Assembly: GCF_051131155.1 (NCBI RefSeq)
Contig: NZ_CP159508.1
Span: 1,922,001-1,986,000 of the forward strand
Length of the DNA: 64,000 nucleotides
Direction: 5' to 3'
Source: Pseudanabaena minima
GTDB taxonomy: Bacteria; Cyanobacteriota; Cyanobacteriia; Pseudanabaenales; Pseudanabaenaceae
In this document: positions 8,999-17,641 of the stretch, piece after piece
How the letters are laid out: each line of letters begins with the position of its first letter
Position numbering within the stretch: position 1 is the first letter of the stretch
Position numbers and translations under genes: made by a program
The notes under the pieces: generated by a model
Database searches by the model: none
Seen by the model: the letters and a program-made list of their open reading frames with translations, nothing else
Told to the model about the DNA's origin: nothing

Positions 8999-9841
8999 TT
9001 AGTTTTGTTTGACTTTTAACTTGATTTCATCATTTGAGCCATATGGGATATCTGTAAGCTGTTTATTTACGATTAAATCGAATACGTTATCTGCTCCTCT
9101 CCGAATACTCTCCGTCAGAACACCAATTCCTATATCCAATTGAGGTTTTACTTCGTCAAATTGTGTTACTACTCCAGAGTCTGAAATACTGGAAGTAAAT
9201 TCTCTTACAGAAATCAAATTGTTTCTATTAAAGAATGTTGCAAATTGAGATGATCTAAACTCATGGACAAATGAGCATCGATAGAATTTGTAGATAAGAG
9301 CAGCGTAAGTGAACGATGAAATTGCCGAGTCTGAATTTTTGAGAGTTAAAGAGTCAGAAATTGGATATTGTCTATGACATTTTTCGTATATCGTTTTTAG
9401 CTCCGAAACAGTAGGATCTGCATAAACTCTATGGGATTCACGTTCACGTCGATTTTCCAACCATTTTGCTTTAACTTCATTTGCAAATGGATCTTCAATC
9501 TTTTGCTTCTTTAAAGAGAAAACGAGAAAAGGCGTACAGATGCGTTCCATCTGACTGTGGGTATCCAAGTGAATTAGAAAGGCAGTAAACCTATCTCGAT
9601 TGCCTGAGCATTGACATTGACTAATTGATTCCCAAATAGATGCTAAGCCATCTATAGCAGCACAACTAATAACATAGGCATCAACGTAAAAGTTCGCAAA
9701 GGGATTAAAATCTGCGAACGACATTTCCATCCCATGACCATTAACGGTGACTGTTCCATTAATTAATTGTTCACAAAGCAATGCTCTGTAGTAATAAAAT
9801 TTTTTAACGCGCTCAGCAAAATCTTGTACATCGTTCATCAT
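8999..9841 (-). CDS. Hypothetical protein with HEPN-like RX4H motif
   Basis: This 280-residue protein has no family I recognise. It is helical and starts with an aromatic-rich helix (FAERVKKFYYYRALLCEQL). In the C-terminal third it contains YRCSFVHEFRSS; the R-C-S-F-V-H spacing fits the RX4H catalytic motif of HEPN ribonucleases, and its setting after a long helix is typical of that fold. No signal peptide or membrane segment is seen. It is encoded upstream of the membrane GTPase within DNA that interrupts the copper operon. A defence or toxin-like role is inference only. Confidence 0.55.
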   Translation of the reverse strand: MMNDVQDFAERVKKFYYYRALLCEQLINGTVTVNGHGMEMSFADFNPFANFYVDAYVISCAAIDGLASIWESISQCQCSGNRDRFTAFLIHLDTHSQMERICTPFLVFSLKKQKIEDPFANEVKAKWLENRRERESHRVYADPTVSELKTIYEKCHRQYPISDSLTLKNSDSAISSFTYAALIYKFYRCSFVHEFRSSQFATFFNRNNLISVREFTSSISDSGVVTQFDEVKPQLDIGIGVLTESIRRGADNVFDLIVNKQLTDIPYGSNDEIKLKVKQN

Positions 9842-10073
9842 TAGCCTCAGACTATGTTCTTCCAGAGATCTAACTATATGCTATCTTGCAGATCGCAGGA
9901 TAAAACCTACAAGAAAAATGTTATACAGATTTTTGCAGGATAATATGCCTGAATAGAGCTTTATTTAGCAAAATACAGCATAAGATTCCTAAATCTATCC
10001 TGAAAAGCAATCCGCCTATCCCATCCCCAACTGATCAAGTTGGGCGATCGCCTCGAAAACCACTCGTTCCCGT
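9842..10073. other. Gap upstream of the duplicated promoter
   Basis: This stretch holds no gene I can support. It contains the start region of the 8999-9841 gene and AT-rich sequence. Similarity to the copM upstream region begins at 10074. Confidence 0.5.
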
Positions 10074-10153
10074 TAGTGATGCAATTCGAGTCAAGCATTA
10101 CTTCTAGGATTTGCTTTTTCATGCTCATTTCATTTTCTTGTGAAACACTACAG
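10074..10153 (+). repeat. Second copy of the copM promoter region
   Basis: These 80 bp match 2042-2121 with about 7 differences, and the last 40 bp, containing the copper box, are identical. The copy stops at ACTACAG and is joined, after two bases, to the end of a second cusB. It therefore places a copper-responsive promoter directly in front of cusA. Confidence 0.9.
10117..10133 (+). promoter_or_regulatory. CopR-type copper response box, copy B
   Basis: TTTCAT-GCTCA-TTTCAT is identical to the box at 2085-2101, including the spacer. It lies about 70 bp before the cusA start and would allow the detached pump gene to respond to the same regulator as copM-cusB. The -10 candidate here reads TACAGA because the deletion junction replaces its last base. 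Confidence 0.78.
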
Positions 10154-10155
10154 AG

Positions 10156-10199
10156 TGCCAACTTCTGCTGCCACAAAAACGGAAGGAAAGCCAGAATAA
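10156..10199 (+). pseudogene. 3' remnant of a second cusB
   Basis: These 44 bp match the last 44 bp of cusB (4534-4577), including the stop codon, with four differences. They follow the promoter copy, so a deletion removed copM and nearly all of cusB from this second operon copy. The join lies at 10154-10155. Confidence 0.88.
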
Positions 10200-10203
10200 G
10201 CCT

Positions 10204-13200
10204 ATGCTCAACTCTATTCTCAAATGGTCGATCGCTCAGCGTTGGTTAGTTGTCATCGGTGCAATTGTAATTACCATTCTAGGTAGTTACAACCTGACGC
10301 GGATGCCCCTCGATGTATTCCCTAGCTTCGCGCCGCCACAGGTAGAAATTCAGACAGAAGCCGAGGGGTTAGCTCCTGAAGAAATCGAATCATTAATTAC
10401 CTTGCCCATTGAAAGCGCCGTTAACGGTACGCCCGATGTGGTGACTGTGCGATCGGCTTCAGCCGTGGGAATTTCTACGGTCAAAATTATTTTTGATGGC
10501 AATACAGATATTTATAAGGCGCGTCAATTAGTTGCCGAACGCTTACAGCAAGTGCGTGCCAAATTGCCTGAGAATGCCAAAGAGCCAGAAATATCGCCAG
10601 TATCTTCACCGATTGGCACAATTTTGATGTATGCCTTTACCGTGGAAGAAAATCAAAATAATTCAGAGCCAAAAACTGACTTAATGGAAGTGCGGCGACT
10701 GGTCGATCGCAATGTTTCCAATCGCATCTTGGCAGTGGCGGGAGTATCACAGGCGATCGCCTATGGTGGTGATGTTAGGCAATATCAGGTTTTAGTCGAT
10801 CCTGCTAAATTAGTTGCTTTTAATGTCTCTTTGGAGCAGGTGACTGAAGCCGCAAGTCAGGCGAATCTAAATGCCGCAGGTGGATTTTTAATTACGACCG
10901 ATCGCGAAGAAATTATTCGCGGGGTGGGACGGATTGAAACCGTTGAACAGTTGGCGGAAGCAGTGGTGACGGCTCGCGATGGTAAGCCTGTGAAATTGAG
11001 CGATGTTGCTGAAGTGAAATTGGGAGCCGCCCTCTCACGGGGAGATGGTAGCGTCAATGGCAAGCGGGCAGTCGTATTGCTCATCAATAAGCAACCACAA
11101 GCCGATACTCCCACCGTGACCCGTGCCGTCGAAAAAGCGATCGCTGAAGTGCAAGCTGCCCTTCCCAAAGATGTGAAGGTACAAGTTACCTTTCGTCAAG
11201 AGAGCTTTATTGAGTCCGCGATCAATAATGTGCGTGACTCCCTCCGTGACGGCATCATCATCGTGGCGATTATCATGATCATGTTCCTGATGAATTGGCG
11301 CACGGCTGTCATTACCCTCAGTGCAATTCCTTTATCAATTCTCATTGGGATGCTGATTTTGTCATGGTTTGGACAAGGGATTAATACGATGACTTTGGGG
11401 GGGCTGGCAGTGGCGATCGGGTCGGTAGTCGATGACTCCATCGTGGATATGGAAAACTGCTATCGAGGAATGCGCCAGAACCAAGCGGTCGGCAATCCCA
11501 AGCATCCTTTTACAGTGGTTTATGATACTTCCGTTGAAGTGCGCGTCAGCGTGATTTTCTCCACGATTATTATTGGTGTGGTTTTTGCGCCAATTTTTAC
11601 GCTGACGGGAGTGGAAGGAAATATTTTTGCACCAATGGGCGTGGCTTATCTCGTATCTATTTTTGCCTCAACCCTAGTGGCGATGACTCTATCCCCTGCG
11701 CTCTGTGCAATTTTATTAACTTCCTGTCAACTACCTAGCGATGAAACTTGGGTAAGTAACTTTGCTCAGAAGCTCTATCGTCCTTTGTTAAATCTATCCA
11801 TTCATCGTCCCAAATTAATTCTATTTCCTGCGATCGCCGCCTTAGTTGCCTCTCTAATCATCTTGCCCACCCTCGGTCGGGTTTTCTTGCCAGAATTTCA
11901 AGAGCGATCGCTAGTCAATACGATATTGCTTTACCCTGGCACTTCGCTGGAACGAACAAATCGCATGGGCTTAGCACTTCAAGACGCACTCAAGGATGAC
12001 CCGCACTTCACAACTGTACAGTTACGATCTGGTCGCGCCCCTGGGGATGCGGATGCGGGAGGCGTAAACCTTGGTCATGTGGATATAGAACTTAGCGATC
12101 GCGGCATCCAAGATCGCGCAGGTAGCATCGCTAAACTACGTCAAGAATTTAATAAATTGCCTGGAGTCGCATCTAACATCGGCGGATTTATTTCCCATCG
12201 CATGGATGAAGTCCTCTCTGGAGTTCGCAGTGCGATCGCCGTTAAAGTGTTCGGTCAAGATTTAGAAGAATTAAGGGCGATCGGTAGAGAAGTGGAAACT
12301 ACGATGAAGGGAATTGACGGGCTGGTGGATTTGCAACTAGAGCCGCAAGTTCCTGTTCGACAATTGCAAATCAAATTTGATCGACCGATGGCAGCAAGGT
12401 ATGGTTTAACGATTGGACATCTCGCCGAAATGGTAGAAACTTCCCTCAATGGCAAAACGGTATCCCAAGTATTGCAAGGTCAGCAATTATTCGATCTAGT
12501 CGTATGGCTGAAACCTGAAGCCAGAAATAACCTTGATGTAATTCAAAATCTATTAGTCGATACCCCCACAGGGCAAAAAATTCCCTTATCACAAGTTGCT
12601 CAAATTGAATATGGAACAGGCGCAAATACCATCAATCGCGAAAATGTTTCCCGTCTGCTCGTAGTTTCGGCTAACGTATCGGGACGGGATCTGCGATCGC
12701 TGGTTAACGAGATTCAGGAAAAGGTGAAGCAGCAGGTGATCTTACCCGCAGGCTATTTTATCCAGTACGGTGGACAGTTTGAATCCGAAGAACGCGCCAC
12801 CCAAAACCTACTTGTCTTTGGCAGTCTCGCCGCCCTAATTATCGCAGTGCTGATGTATTTCGCCGTCAAATCCATTCCTGCAATGTTAATGATCATGGTG
12901 AATTTACCCCTCGCTTTAGTTGGTGGCATTTTAGCGATCGCCATTAGTGGTAGCGTAATTTCCGTTGCCTCTCTAGTTGGTTTCATTACCCTATTCGGAG
13001 TTGCCGTGAGAAATGGATTACTACTAGTCGATAACTACAATCAAAAATTTGCGAAGGGAATTCCCTTCCAGCAAGTAATCCATGAAGGTTCAATGGAGCG
13101 TCTAGCCGCCATTTTGATGACAGCTCTCACCTCAGCGCTCGGCATGGTTCCTCTCGTCATCGGCACAGGTGCTGGCAAAGAAATCCTCCAACCTCTTGCA

Positions 13201-13347
13201 GTTGTGGTATTAGGCGGTTTAGTGACCTCTACGGCTCTAACTCTATTGGTACTACCTGCCTTATATTCCCAATTTGGGAAGTATGTCGCACCTAAACCAG
13301 AGCTTGCGTCTCCTGCTAAGCGAGAGACACAAGCCTCTATACTTTAA
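10204..13347 (+). CDS. cusA: CusA/CzcA-family heavy-metal RND efflux pump
   Basis: This 1047-residue inner-membrane protein has the RND layout: TM1 at residues 12-30, a large periplasmic loop, TMs 2-6 around 340-500, a linker, TM7 near 540, a second periplasmic loop and TMs 8-12 (860-1020). TM4 carries SVVDDSIVDMEN, the acidic cluster used for proton relay in metal RND pumps, and LFGVAVRNGLLLVDN is the matching C-half segment. It should export metal cations, probably copper given the CopR box, from periplasm or cytoplasm through CusB and an outer-membrane channel. The ATG at 10204 is only 4 bp after the old cusB stop, as in an intact operon. The exact metal is inferred from context. Confidence 0.92.
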   Translation: MLNSILKWSIAQRWLVVIGAIVITILGSYNLTRMPLDVFPSFAPPQVEIQTEAEGLAPEEIESLITLPIESAVNGTPDVVTVRSASAVGISTVKIIFDGNTDIYKARQLVAERLQQVRAKLPENAKEPEISPVSSPIGTILMYAFTVEENQNNSEPKTDLMEVRRLVDRNVSNRILAVAGVSQAIAYGGDVRQYQVLVDPAKLVAFNVSLEQVTEAASQANLNAAGGFLITTDREEIIRGVGRIETVEQLAEAVVTARDGKPVKLSDVAEVKLGAALSRGDGSVNGKRAVVLLINKQPQADTPTVTRAVEKAIAEVQAALPKDVKVQVTFRQESFIESAINNVRDSLRDGIIIVAIIMIMFLMNWRTAVITLSAIPLSILIGMLILSWFGQGINTMTLGGLAVAIGSVVDDSIVDMENCYRGMRQNQAVGNPKHPFTVVYDTSVEVRVSVIFSTIIIGVVFAPIFTLTGVEGNIFAPMGVAYLVSIFASTLVAMTLSPALCAILLTSCQLPSDETWVSNFAQKLYRPLLNLSIHRPKLILFPAIAALVASLIILPTLGRVFLPEFQERSLVNTILLYPGTSLERTNRMGLALQDALKDDPHFTTVQLRSGRAPGDADAGGVNLGHVDIELSDRGIQDRAGSIAKLRQEFNKLPGVASNIGGFISHRMDEVLSGVRSAIAVKVFGQDLEELRAIGREVETTMKGIDGLVDLQLEPQVPVRQLQIKFDRPMAARYGLTIGHLAEMVETSLNGKTVSQVLQGQQLFDLVVWLKPEARNNLDVIQNLLVDTPTGQKIPLSQVAQIEYGTGANTINRENVSRLLVVSANVSGRDLRSLVNEIQEKVKQQVILPAGYFIQYGGQFESEERATQNLLVFGSLAALIIAVLMYFAVKSIPAMLMIMVNLPLALVGGILAIAISGSVISVASLVGFITLFGVAVRNGLLLVDNYNQKFAKGIPFQQVIHEGSMERLAAILMTALTSALGMVPLVIGTGAGKEILQPLAVVVLGGLVTSTALTLLVLPALYSQFGKYVAPKPELASPAKRETQASIL

Positions 13348-13383
13348 ATTTTCACTCATTCTTCTAAAAGGAACTCTATTTAT

Positions 13384-13884
13384 ATGCGATCGCCGAAACT
13401 TCTACTCATTGGTATTGTTTTTGCAAATATCCTAGCTGCTTGCAGCAATAGCCCGACTAGCACCAGTCCCACAACAAGCCCCAACGCAGTCACCACAACT
13501 AAACCAACTCCTCAAACTGTCGCTAAAACAGACACCAAAGCTGCTCAAAAACCAGAAAATCATGGCAAACCTAATCAGGGTGGACAAGTCGTTGAGGCTG
13601 GCGCTTATCATTTAGAACTGTTAATGGTTAAAGAAGAAAACAATATTCATCTCGACTTCTTCCTGCAAACAGGCGACACTCACGAAGCAATTCCTGATGC
13701 CAAGGTAACAGCCCAAGTCCAATTTCCCGATGGCTCTCAAAAATCCTATGACCTCACCTATGATGCGCCAAATAAGCATTACGCCACTAACTTACCAACC
13801 AACGCTTCAGGAGAATACAAAATTGCAGTTCTCACCGATATTAAGGGTGAAAAAGTGAATGGACGCTTTAACTTTAAATTGTAA
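13384..13884 (+). CDS. Small lipoprotein of the copper efflux operon
   Basis: This 166-residue protein has a lipobox (ILAAC at residues 16-20), a Ser/Thr/Pro linker to about residue 60, and a C-terminal beta-rich domain (GGQVVEAGAYHLELLM ... GEYKIAVLTDIKG). The domain opening NQGG-VVEAG-YHLELL is seen in small periplasmic metal-related proteins encoded beside RND pumps. It follows cusA by 36 bp, so the two are cotranscribed. In Synechocystis the copBAC operon also ends in a small protein gene, and this may be the equivalent. The role (metal chaperone or sensor) is not established. Confidence 0.75.
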   Translation: MRSPKLLLIGIVFANILAACSNSPTSTSPTTSPNAVTTTKPTPQTVAKTDTKAAQKPENHGKPNQGGQVVEAGAYHLELLMVKEENNIHLDFFLQTGDTHEAIPDAKVTAQVQFPDGSQKSYDLTYDAPNKHYATNLPTNASGEYKIAVLTDIKGEKVNGRFNFKL

Positions 13885-13885
13885 T

Positions 13886-16800
13886 TTAGCCAACTAATTG
13901 TACAGTGGAGCCTTCCTCACTCTTTGATACTTCGATTAGTGTGTTAAAGGCTTCCTTCATTTGTGGCATATGGGTAATTACCAAGATACATTCAAAATCT
14001 GGCGCGATCGCATTAATGGCACTGACAAGGCGATCACAACCTAATTGGTCTTGACTACCAAAGCCTTCATCGATAATTAGGGTCTGCAAAGTGCTGCCTT
14101 TGCGCTGGGCAAGGACACGGGAGAGGGCAAGCCGCACCGCAAAGTTAATCCGAAAGGCTTCTCCTCCCGAATAGGTTTCATAGGGTCTAGTACCTTTGGT
14201 ATCAGCAATCTCGATATCGAGGGTTTCGATAATGCGATCGCTTTTTTTGCCAGATTTTTGGGTGATGAATCGCACGTTTAATTGGCGATCGCTGAGTTGA
14301 GCGAGAATTTGATTAGCTTCTACTTCAATTTGTGGCAGTACATTTTCGAGCATGAGGGCTTGAATGCCATTTTTACCAAAGGCTTGATAAAGCTCAGTGT
14401 GGATGCGTTGCCTTTGACGGGCTGCTTCGATTTGAGTGAGAGTTTCTTGTTCGCGTTGACGACTTAGCTCTAGTTGTTGTTGGGCTTGCTGAAGGCTACC
14501 AATTTGGGCTAGGAGTACATCCATTTGCGATCGCCAATTTTGTAAACTTTGTCTCAAGGAGTTAATTTCCTGTACATGATCGCCATGTACAGCTTGGCAT
14601 TGTGACTGTAGTTGAGAAATTTGAGTAGTAATGTTTTGTAACTCTTGTTGATTAGTGCTTTGAGTTTGCTGTAAATGCTCAACCTGTTGTTGAAGTTCAG
14701 GATATTCCTGCTCAGCATGAGTAAGTTCTTGATAGCGCAGTAATGACGGGGTTAGCTCTTGTTTTTGGGTGCGGAGTTGTTGATGGCGATCAGGTTCGTA
14801 AGCTAGTTGAGTAAGGGCGCGATCGCATTGTTCGAGTTCATGCTGTACTTCTAAATCAATGAGGTTTTTGGTGAGACGATCTTGCAATTGGTTAATTTTG
14901 GTTTGCAGATCAGGAATTTTTTGAGACAGGTTATCGGCTTGACGCTGAGCATTTTTTAATTCTGACTGCTTGATTTCCGCCCAACGCCAACGCTCGACAT
15001 CACCACGAGCTAAGGCATGATTTTTTTCATCGTAGGCAAATTTATGAATATTCTTATCGATCAGTTCCATTTCCTCCCATGCGTCACGCATATAGTTTTG
15101 ATTTTGGAGACGATCTCGTAAATCCACAATCTCTGCATCAATGAGGACTAGTCTTTGCTGTGCTTCCGCGATCGCCTTCAGGCGTTCCTGTAAAGTACCT
15201 TTACGTTGAATCAAATCATTTAACGGTGCGATTTCTTTTTTTAAAACGCGATACTCTTCTCGTAAGACTTCTATTTCACAATTGGAAGCGGCTTGCTGTT
15301 CCTTCACCACCCAAATATCTGCTTGTAGATCGCGAGATTCCTGTTTGTGCTTTTTCTGGACTAACTGCCAATGGGCTTCATCAAGGGGGCGATCGCAGAG
15401 TGGACAAGGAGCATTAGGGACAGTTAACTGACGCATTTTGGCTTCTAATTTATTAAAAGCAGCCTCACTATCCGCCAATCGCGTTTTTAGGCGCTCCAAA
15501 AAATCACGCCGTTCTAGCCCTTTTTCATGGACACGCTGTTGATAGACTTGCTTATTTTGCAATAAAACAATTTGCCGATCTAGCTCCTTCGCATTAATCA
15601 GTAATTGATCGTGATTTTTGACTTGTAAATATAACTGTTCGCGTTTCGCAACTAATTCATCTAGTTTTGCCGCAAGTTTTGTCTGCTCCCGTTCTAATTG
15701 ATGCTTAAGAACTTGATGACGGTGCACTAGTGGTGTGGATTGAGCATGGAGGCGATCAAATTCCTGTAATATTGCCCTTGCTTTATGTAATTCAGCGATC
15801 GCTGCTTCGATTTCGGTAGCACGACTGAGAATCCCTTTTAAGTCACTTTCCTGCTGCACTAGAGACTCTAATTGGGCTTCATAATGTCTTAACTGCCCTT
15901 TGAGTTCACTTTGCAAACTCGTGAGTTTATGGCTAAATTCGCCGCGCCGATCGCAAAGATGTTGGTATTTCTGAAACTTACGCTCTAGGTCTGATTCTTG
16001 TGTAGATAGCAATTGATAGCGCTCATAGTTTTGCAAAATCTGCGATCGCGTTGCTATACATAACTCTAATTGCTGTAATTGTCGGCGTTGACTAGAGAGT
16101 TGTCTATCAATTTGAGAAAGACTACTGGTAATCGTAGCTTGTTGCTGTTGTTGCCAAGTTAACTGCTGTGAAAGGTTTTGATATTGTTTCTGCAAATCTT
16201 CCACCACTTGCAAGCGGGCGCGATCGCGACTTTCCCATGCTTGCAAATCCGTTAACTGTGATCGCAAAAGTTCTAACTGCGGTGCGATCTTTTCTCCATC
16301 TTGAATTTGATCCCGCAGATGTACCAGCATATTCTCTAAAACTGCTGACTCGCCTTTGCTAGTTCGCGCAATATCTTTGGCTCGTTCCGCCAACTCGTCA
16401 TACTGTGACAGAGACAGCATATCAGCAAGAATCTGCTTGCGATCGCTAGGACGTTTTAGCATAAATTCATCGGCGCGACCTTGACGCAAGTATGCCGAAT
16501 TGACGAAGGTTTCGTAATCCATTTTTAGGTGCGAAATGATAGTCTGCTGTGTTGATTGCACCTTGCGCTCAGTCAGGGATTTAAATTTTCCTTCACTCTG
16601 TACCTGAAATTCCAAAGAAGTTGAACTATTGCGCGATCGGGTTCTAATGATCCGATAGACTTCACCACCTGCGATAAAAGTGAAGTCTACTTGTGCTTCT
16701 TTAGAACCTACATGAATTACATCATCTTGGCTTGCCACACGGCTTACACCCCAAATCACCCAAGAAATCGCCTCTAATAAAGAAGACTTTCCCGCCCCAT

Positions 16801-16897
16801 TTGCACCACAAATACAAGCAACATGTAGCCCGCTAAAATCTAAGGCTAATTGTTGATAGCTCAAGAAATTTTTTAATCGCAATTTCTGAGGGATCAT
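13886..16897 (-). CDS. sbcC: SbcC/Rad50-type SMC exonuclease subunit
   Basis: This 1003-residue protein has an N-terminal Walker A box GANGAGKSS at 31-39 and a Q-loop region with AYLRQGRADEF near 135-145. Long Gln/Leu-rich coiled coils follow, with a zinc hook CPLC at about residue 497 in the middle. The C-terminal ABC half carries the signature YSGGEAFRINFA and the Walker B LIIDEGFGSQD. With SbcD (not in the window) it forms a DNA end-processing nuclease that opens hairpins and cruciforms. That is of note in a genome so rich in perfect palindromes. It converges with the copper operon, the two stop codons being 1 bp apart. Confidence 0.93.
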   Translation of the reverse strand: MIPQKLRLKNFLSYQQLALDFSGLHVACICGANGAGKSSLLEAISWVIWGVSRVASQDDVIHVGSKEAQVDFTFIAGGEVYRIIRTRSRNSSTSLEFQVQSEGKFKSLTERKVQSTQQTIISHLKMDYETFVNSAYLRQGRADEFMLKRPSDRKQILADMLSLSQYDELAERAKDIARTSKGESAVLENMLVHLRDQIQDGEKIAPQLELLRSQLTDLQAWESRDRARLQVVEDLQKQYQNLSQQLTWQQQQQATITSSLSQIDRQLSSQRRQLQQLELCIATRSQILQNYERYQLLSTQESDLERKFQKYQHLCDRRGEFSHKLTSLQSELKGQLRHYEAQLESLVQQESDLKGILSRATEIEAAIAELHKARAILQEFDRLHAQSTPLVHRHQVLKHQLEREQTKLAAKLDELVAKREQLYLQVKNHDQLLINAKELDRQIVLLQNKQVYQQRVHEKGLERRDFLERLKTRLADSEAAFNKLEAKMRQLTVPNAPCPLCDRPLDEAHWQLVQKKHKQESRDLQADIWVVKEQQAASNCEIEVLREEYRVLKKEIAPLNDLIQRKGTLQERLKAIAEAQQRLVLIDAEIVDLRDRLQNQNYMRDAWEEMELIDKNIHKFAYDEKNHALARGDVERWRWAEIKQSELKNAQRQADNLSQKIPDLQTKINQLQDRLTKNLIDLEVQHELEQCDRALTQLAYEPDRHQQLRTQKQELTPSLLRYQELTHAEQEYPELQQQVEHLQQTQSTNQQELQNITTQISQLQSQCQAVHGDHVQEINSLRQSLQNWRSQMDVLLAQIGSLQQAQQQLELSRQREQETLTQIEAARQRQRIHTELYQAFGKNGIQALMLENVLPQIEVEANQILAQLSDRQLNVRFITQKSGKKSDRIIETLDIEIADTKGTRPYETYSGGEAFRINFAVRLALSRVLAQRKGSTLQTLIIDEGFGSQDQLGCDRLVSAINAIAPDFECILVITHMPQMKEAFNTLIEVSKSEEGSTVQLVG

Positions 16898-17035
16898 ACT
16901 TTCCTGTAATTTGTTATGTCAGAATCTTTCTGATAGAGTTATACTAATTGTTATTTAATTATCATAATAATGTATTGTCTAACAAGAGTTTAGCTCTTAA
17001 TAGGCGCGGTATAACCAACAAAAGCTGAGAGCGTC

Positions 17036-17398
17036 ATGGAAGTATGGGAAGAAATTAGCCGCCAAAGAGTAAAGTACATCGTCGATAGCTATCAGTTAGA
17101 TGGCGATGACGATGAAGATTTTTATGAATATTTAGAAGATTTATTACAAGCCTATGCACCACCTCAAATTGAATTAGCGCTTGTAGAAGTTTTAATTGAG
17201 AGTTGGCGGTTTACACCGATGATGCGTGGTGTAATGTTTCTAAAGCGATCGCATGATCTGTTAAGAAATTGGGAAACCAATCCGATTACACCACATATTT
17301 CCCCCACACATTTCCGTCTAATTACAGGTTTAGATCCTACACCAGTATTTGGTAATGGAGTTATGCAGCCAAGCAGAAATGTATTCTCAACGATTTAA
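17036..17398 (+). CDS. Conserved-looking hypothetical protein, acidic N-terminus
   Basis: This 120-residue protein has no recognised domain. It has an acidic stretch (DGDDDEDFYEYLEDLL, residues 24-39), a helical middle (PPQIELALVEVLIESW) and a basic motif (FLKRSHDLLRNWE), and ends with a Thr/Pro-rich tail (PITPHISPTHFRLITGLDPTPVF). No signal peptide is present. It is divergent from sbcC with a gap of 138 bp and precedes a large kinase gene by 243 bp. I infer it is real from length, codon use and start context; the function is unknown. Confidence 0.6.
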   Translation: MEVWEEISRQRVKYIVDSYQLDGDDDEDFYEYLEDLLQAYAPPQIELALVEVLIESWRFTPMMRGVMFLKRSHDLLRNWETNPITPHISPTHFRLITGLDPTPVFGNGVMQPSRNVFSTI

Positions 17399-17641
17399 GG
17401 TGAGTTTAAAGGAAGTAAAGCCTCTTTAATTCCCTAGTACTTTATTGTGGTTTGTGCTGTTTCCCTTGCCTTACTTTGTACTAACAGAAAAAACGAAACT
17501 TTTGAAAGTATTGCTTTGTAACGCTTTTAAAAGTTTTTTATAGTTTGATTGATAAAAATACCATCATCTAAAACCTAAACATATTTATCAGATAGCCTTT
17601 GTCTTTGTAAGTTAAAATGAACAAAGAGTAATGATTATTCA

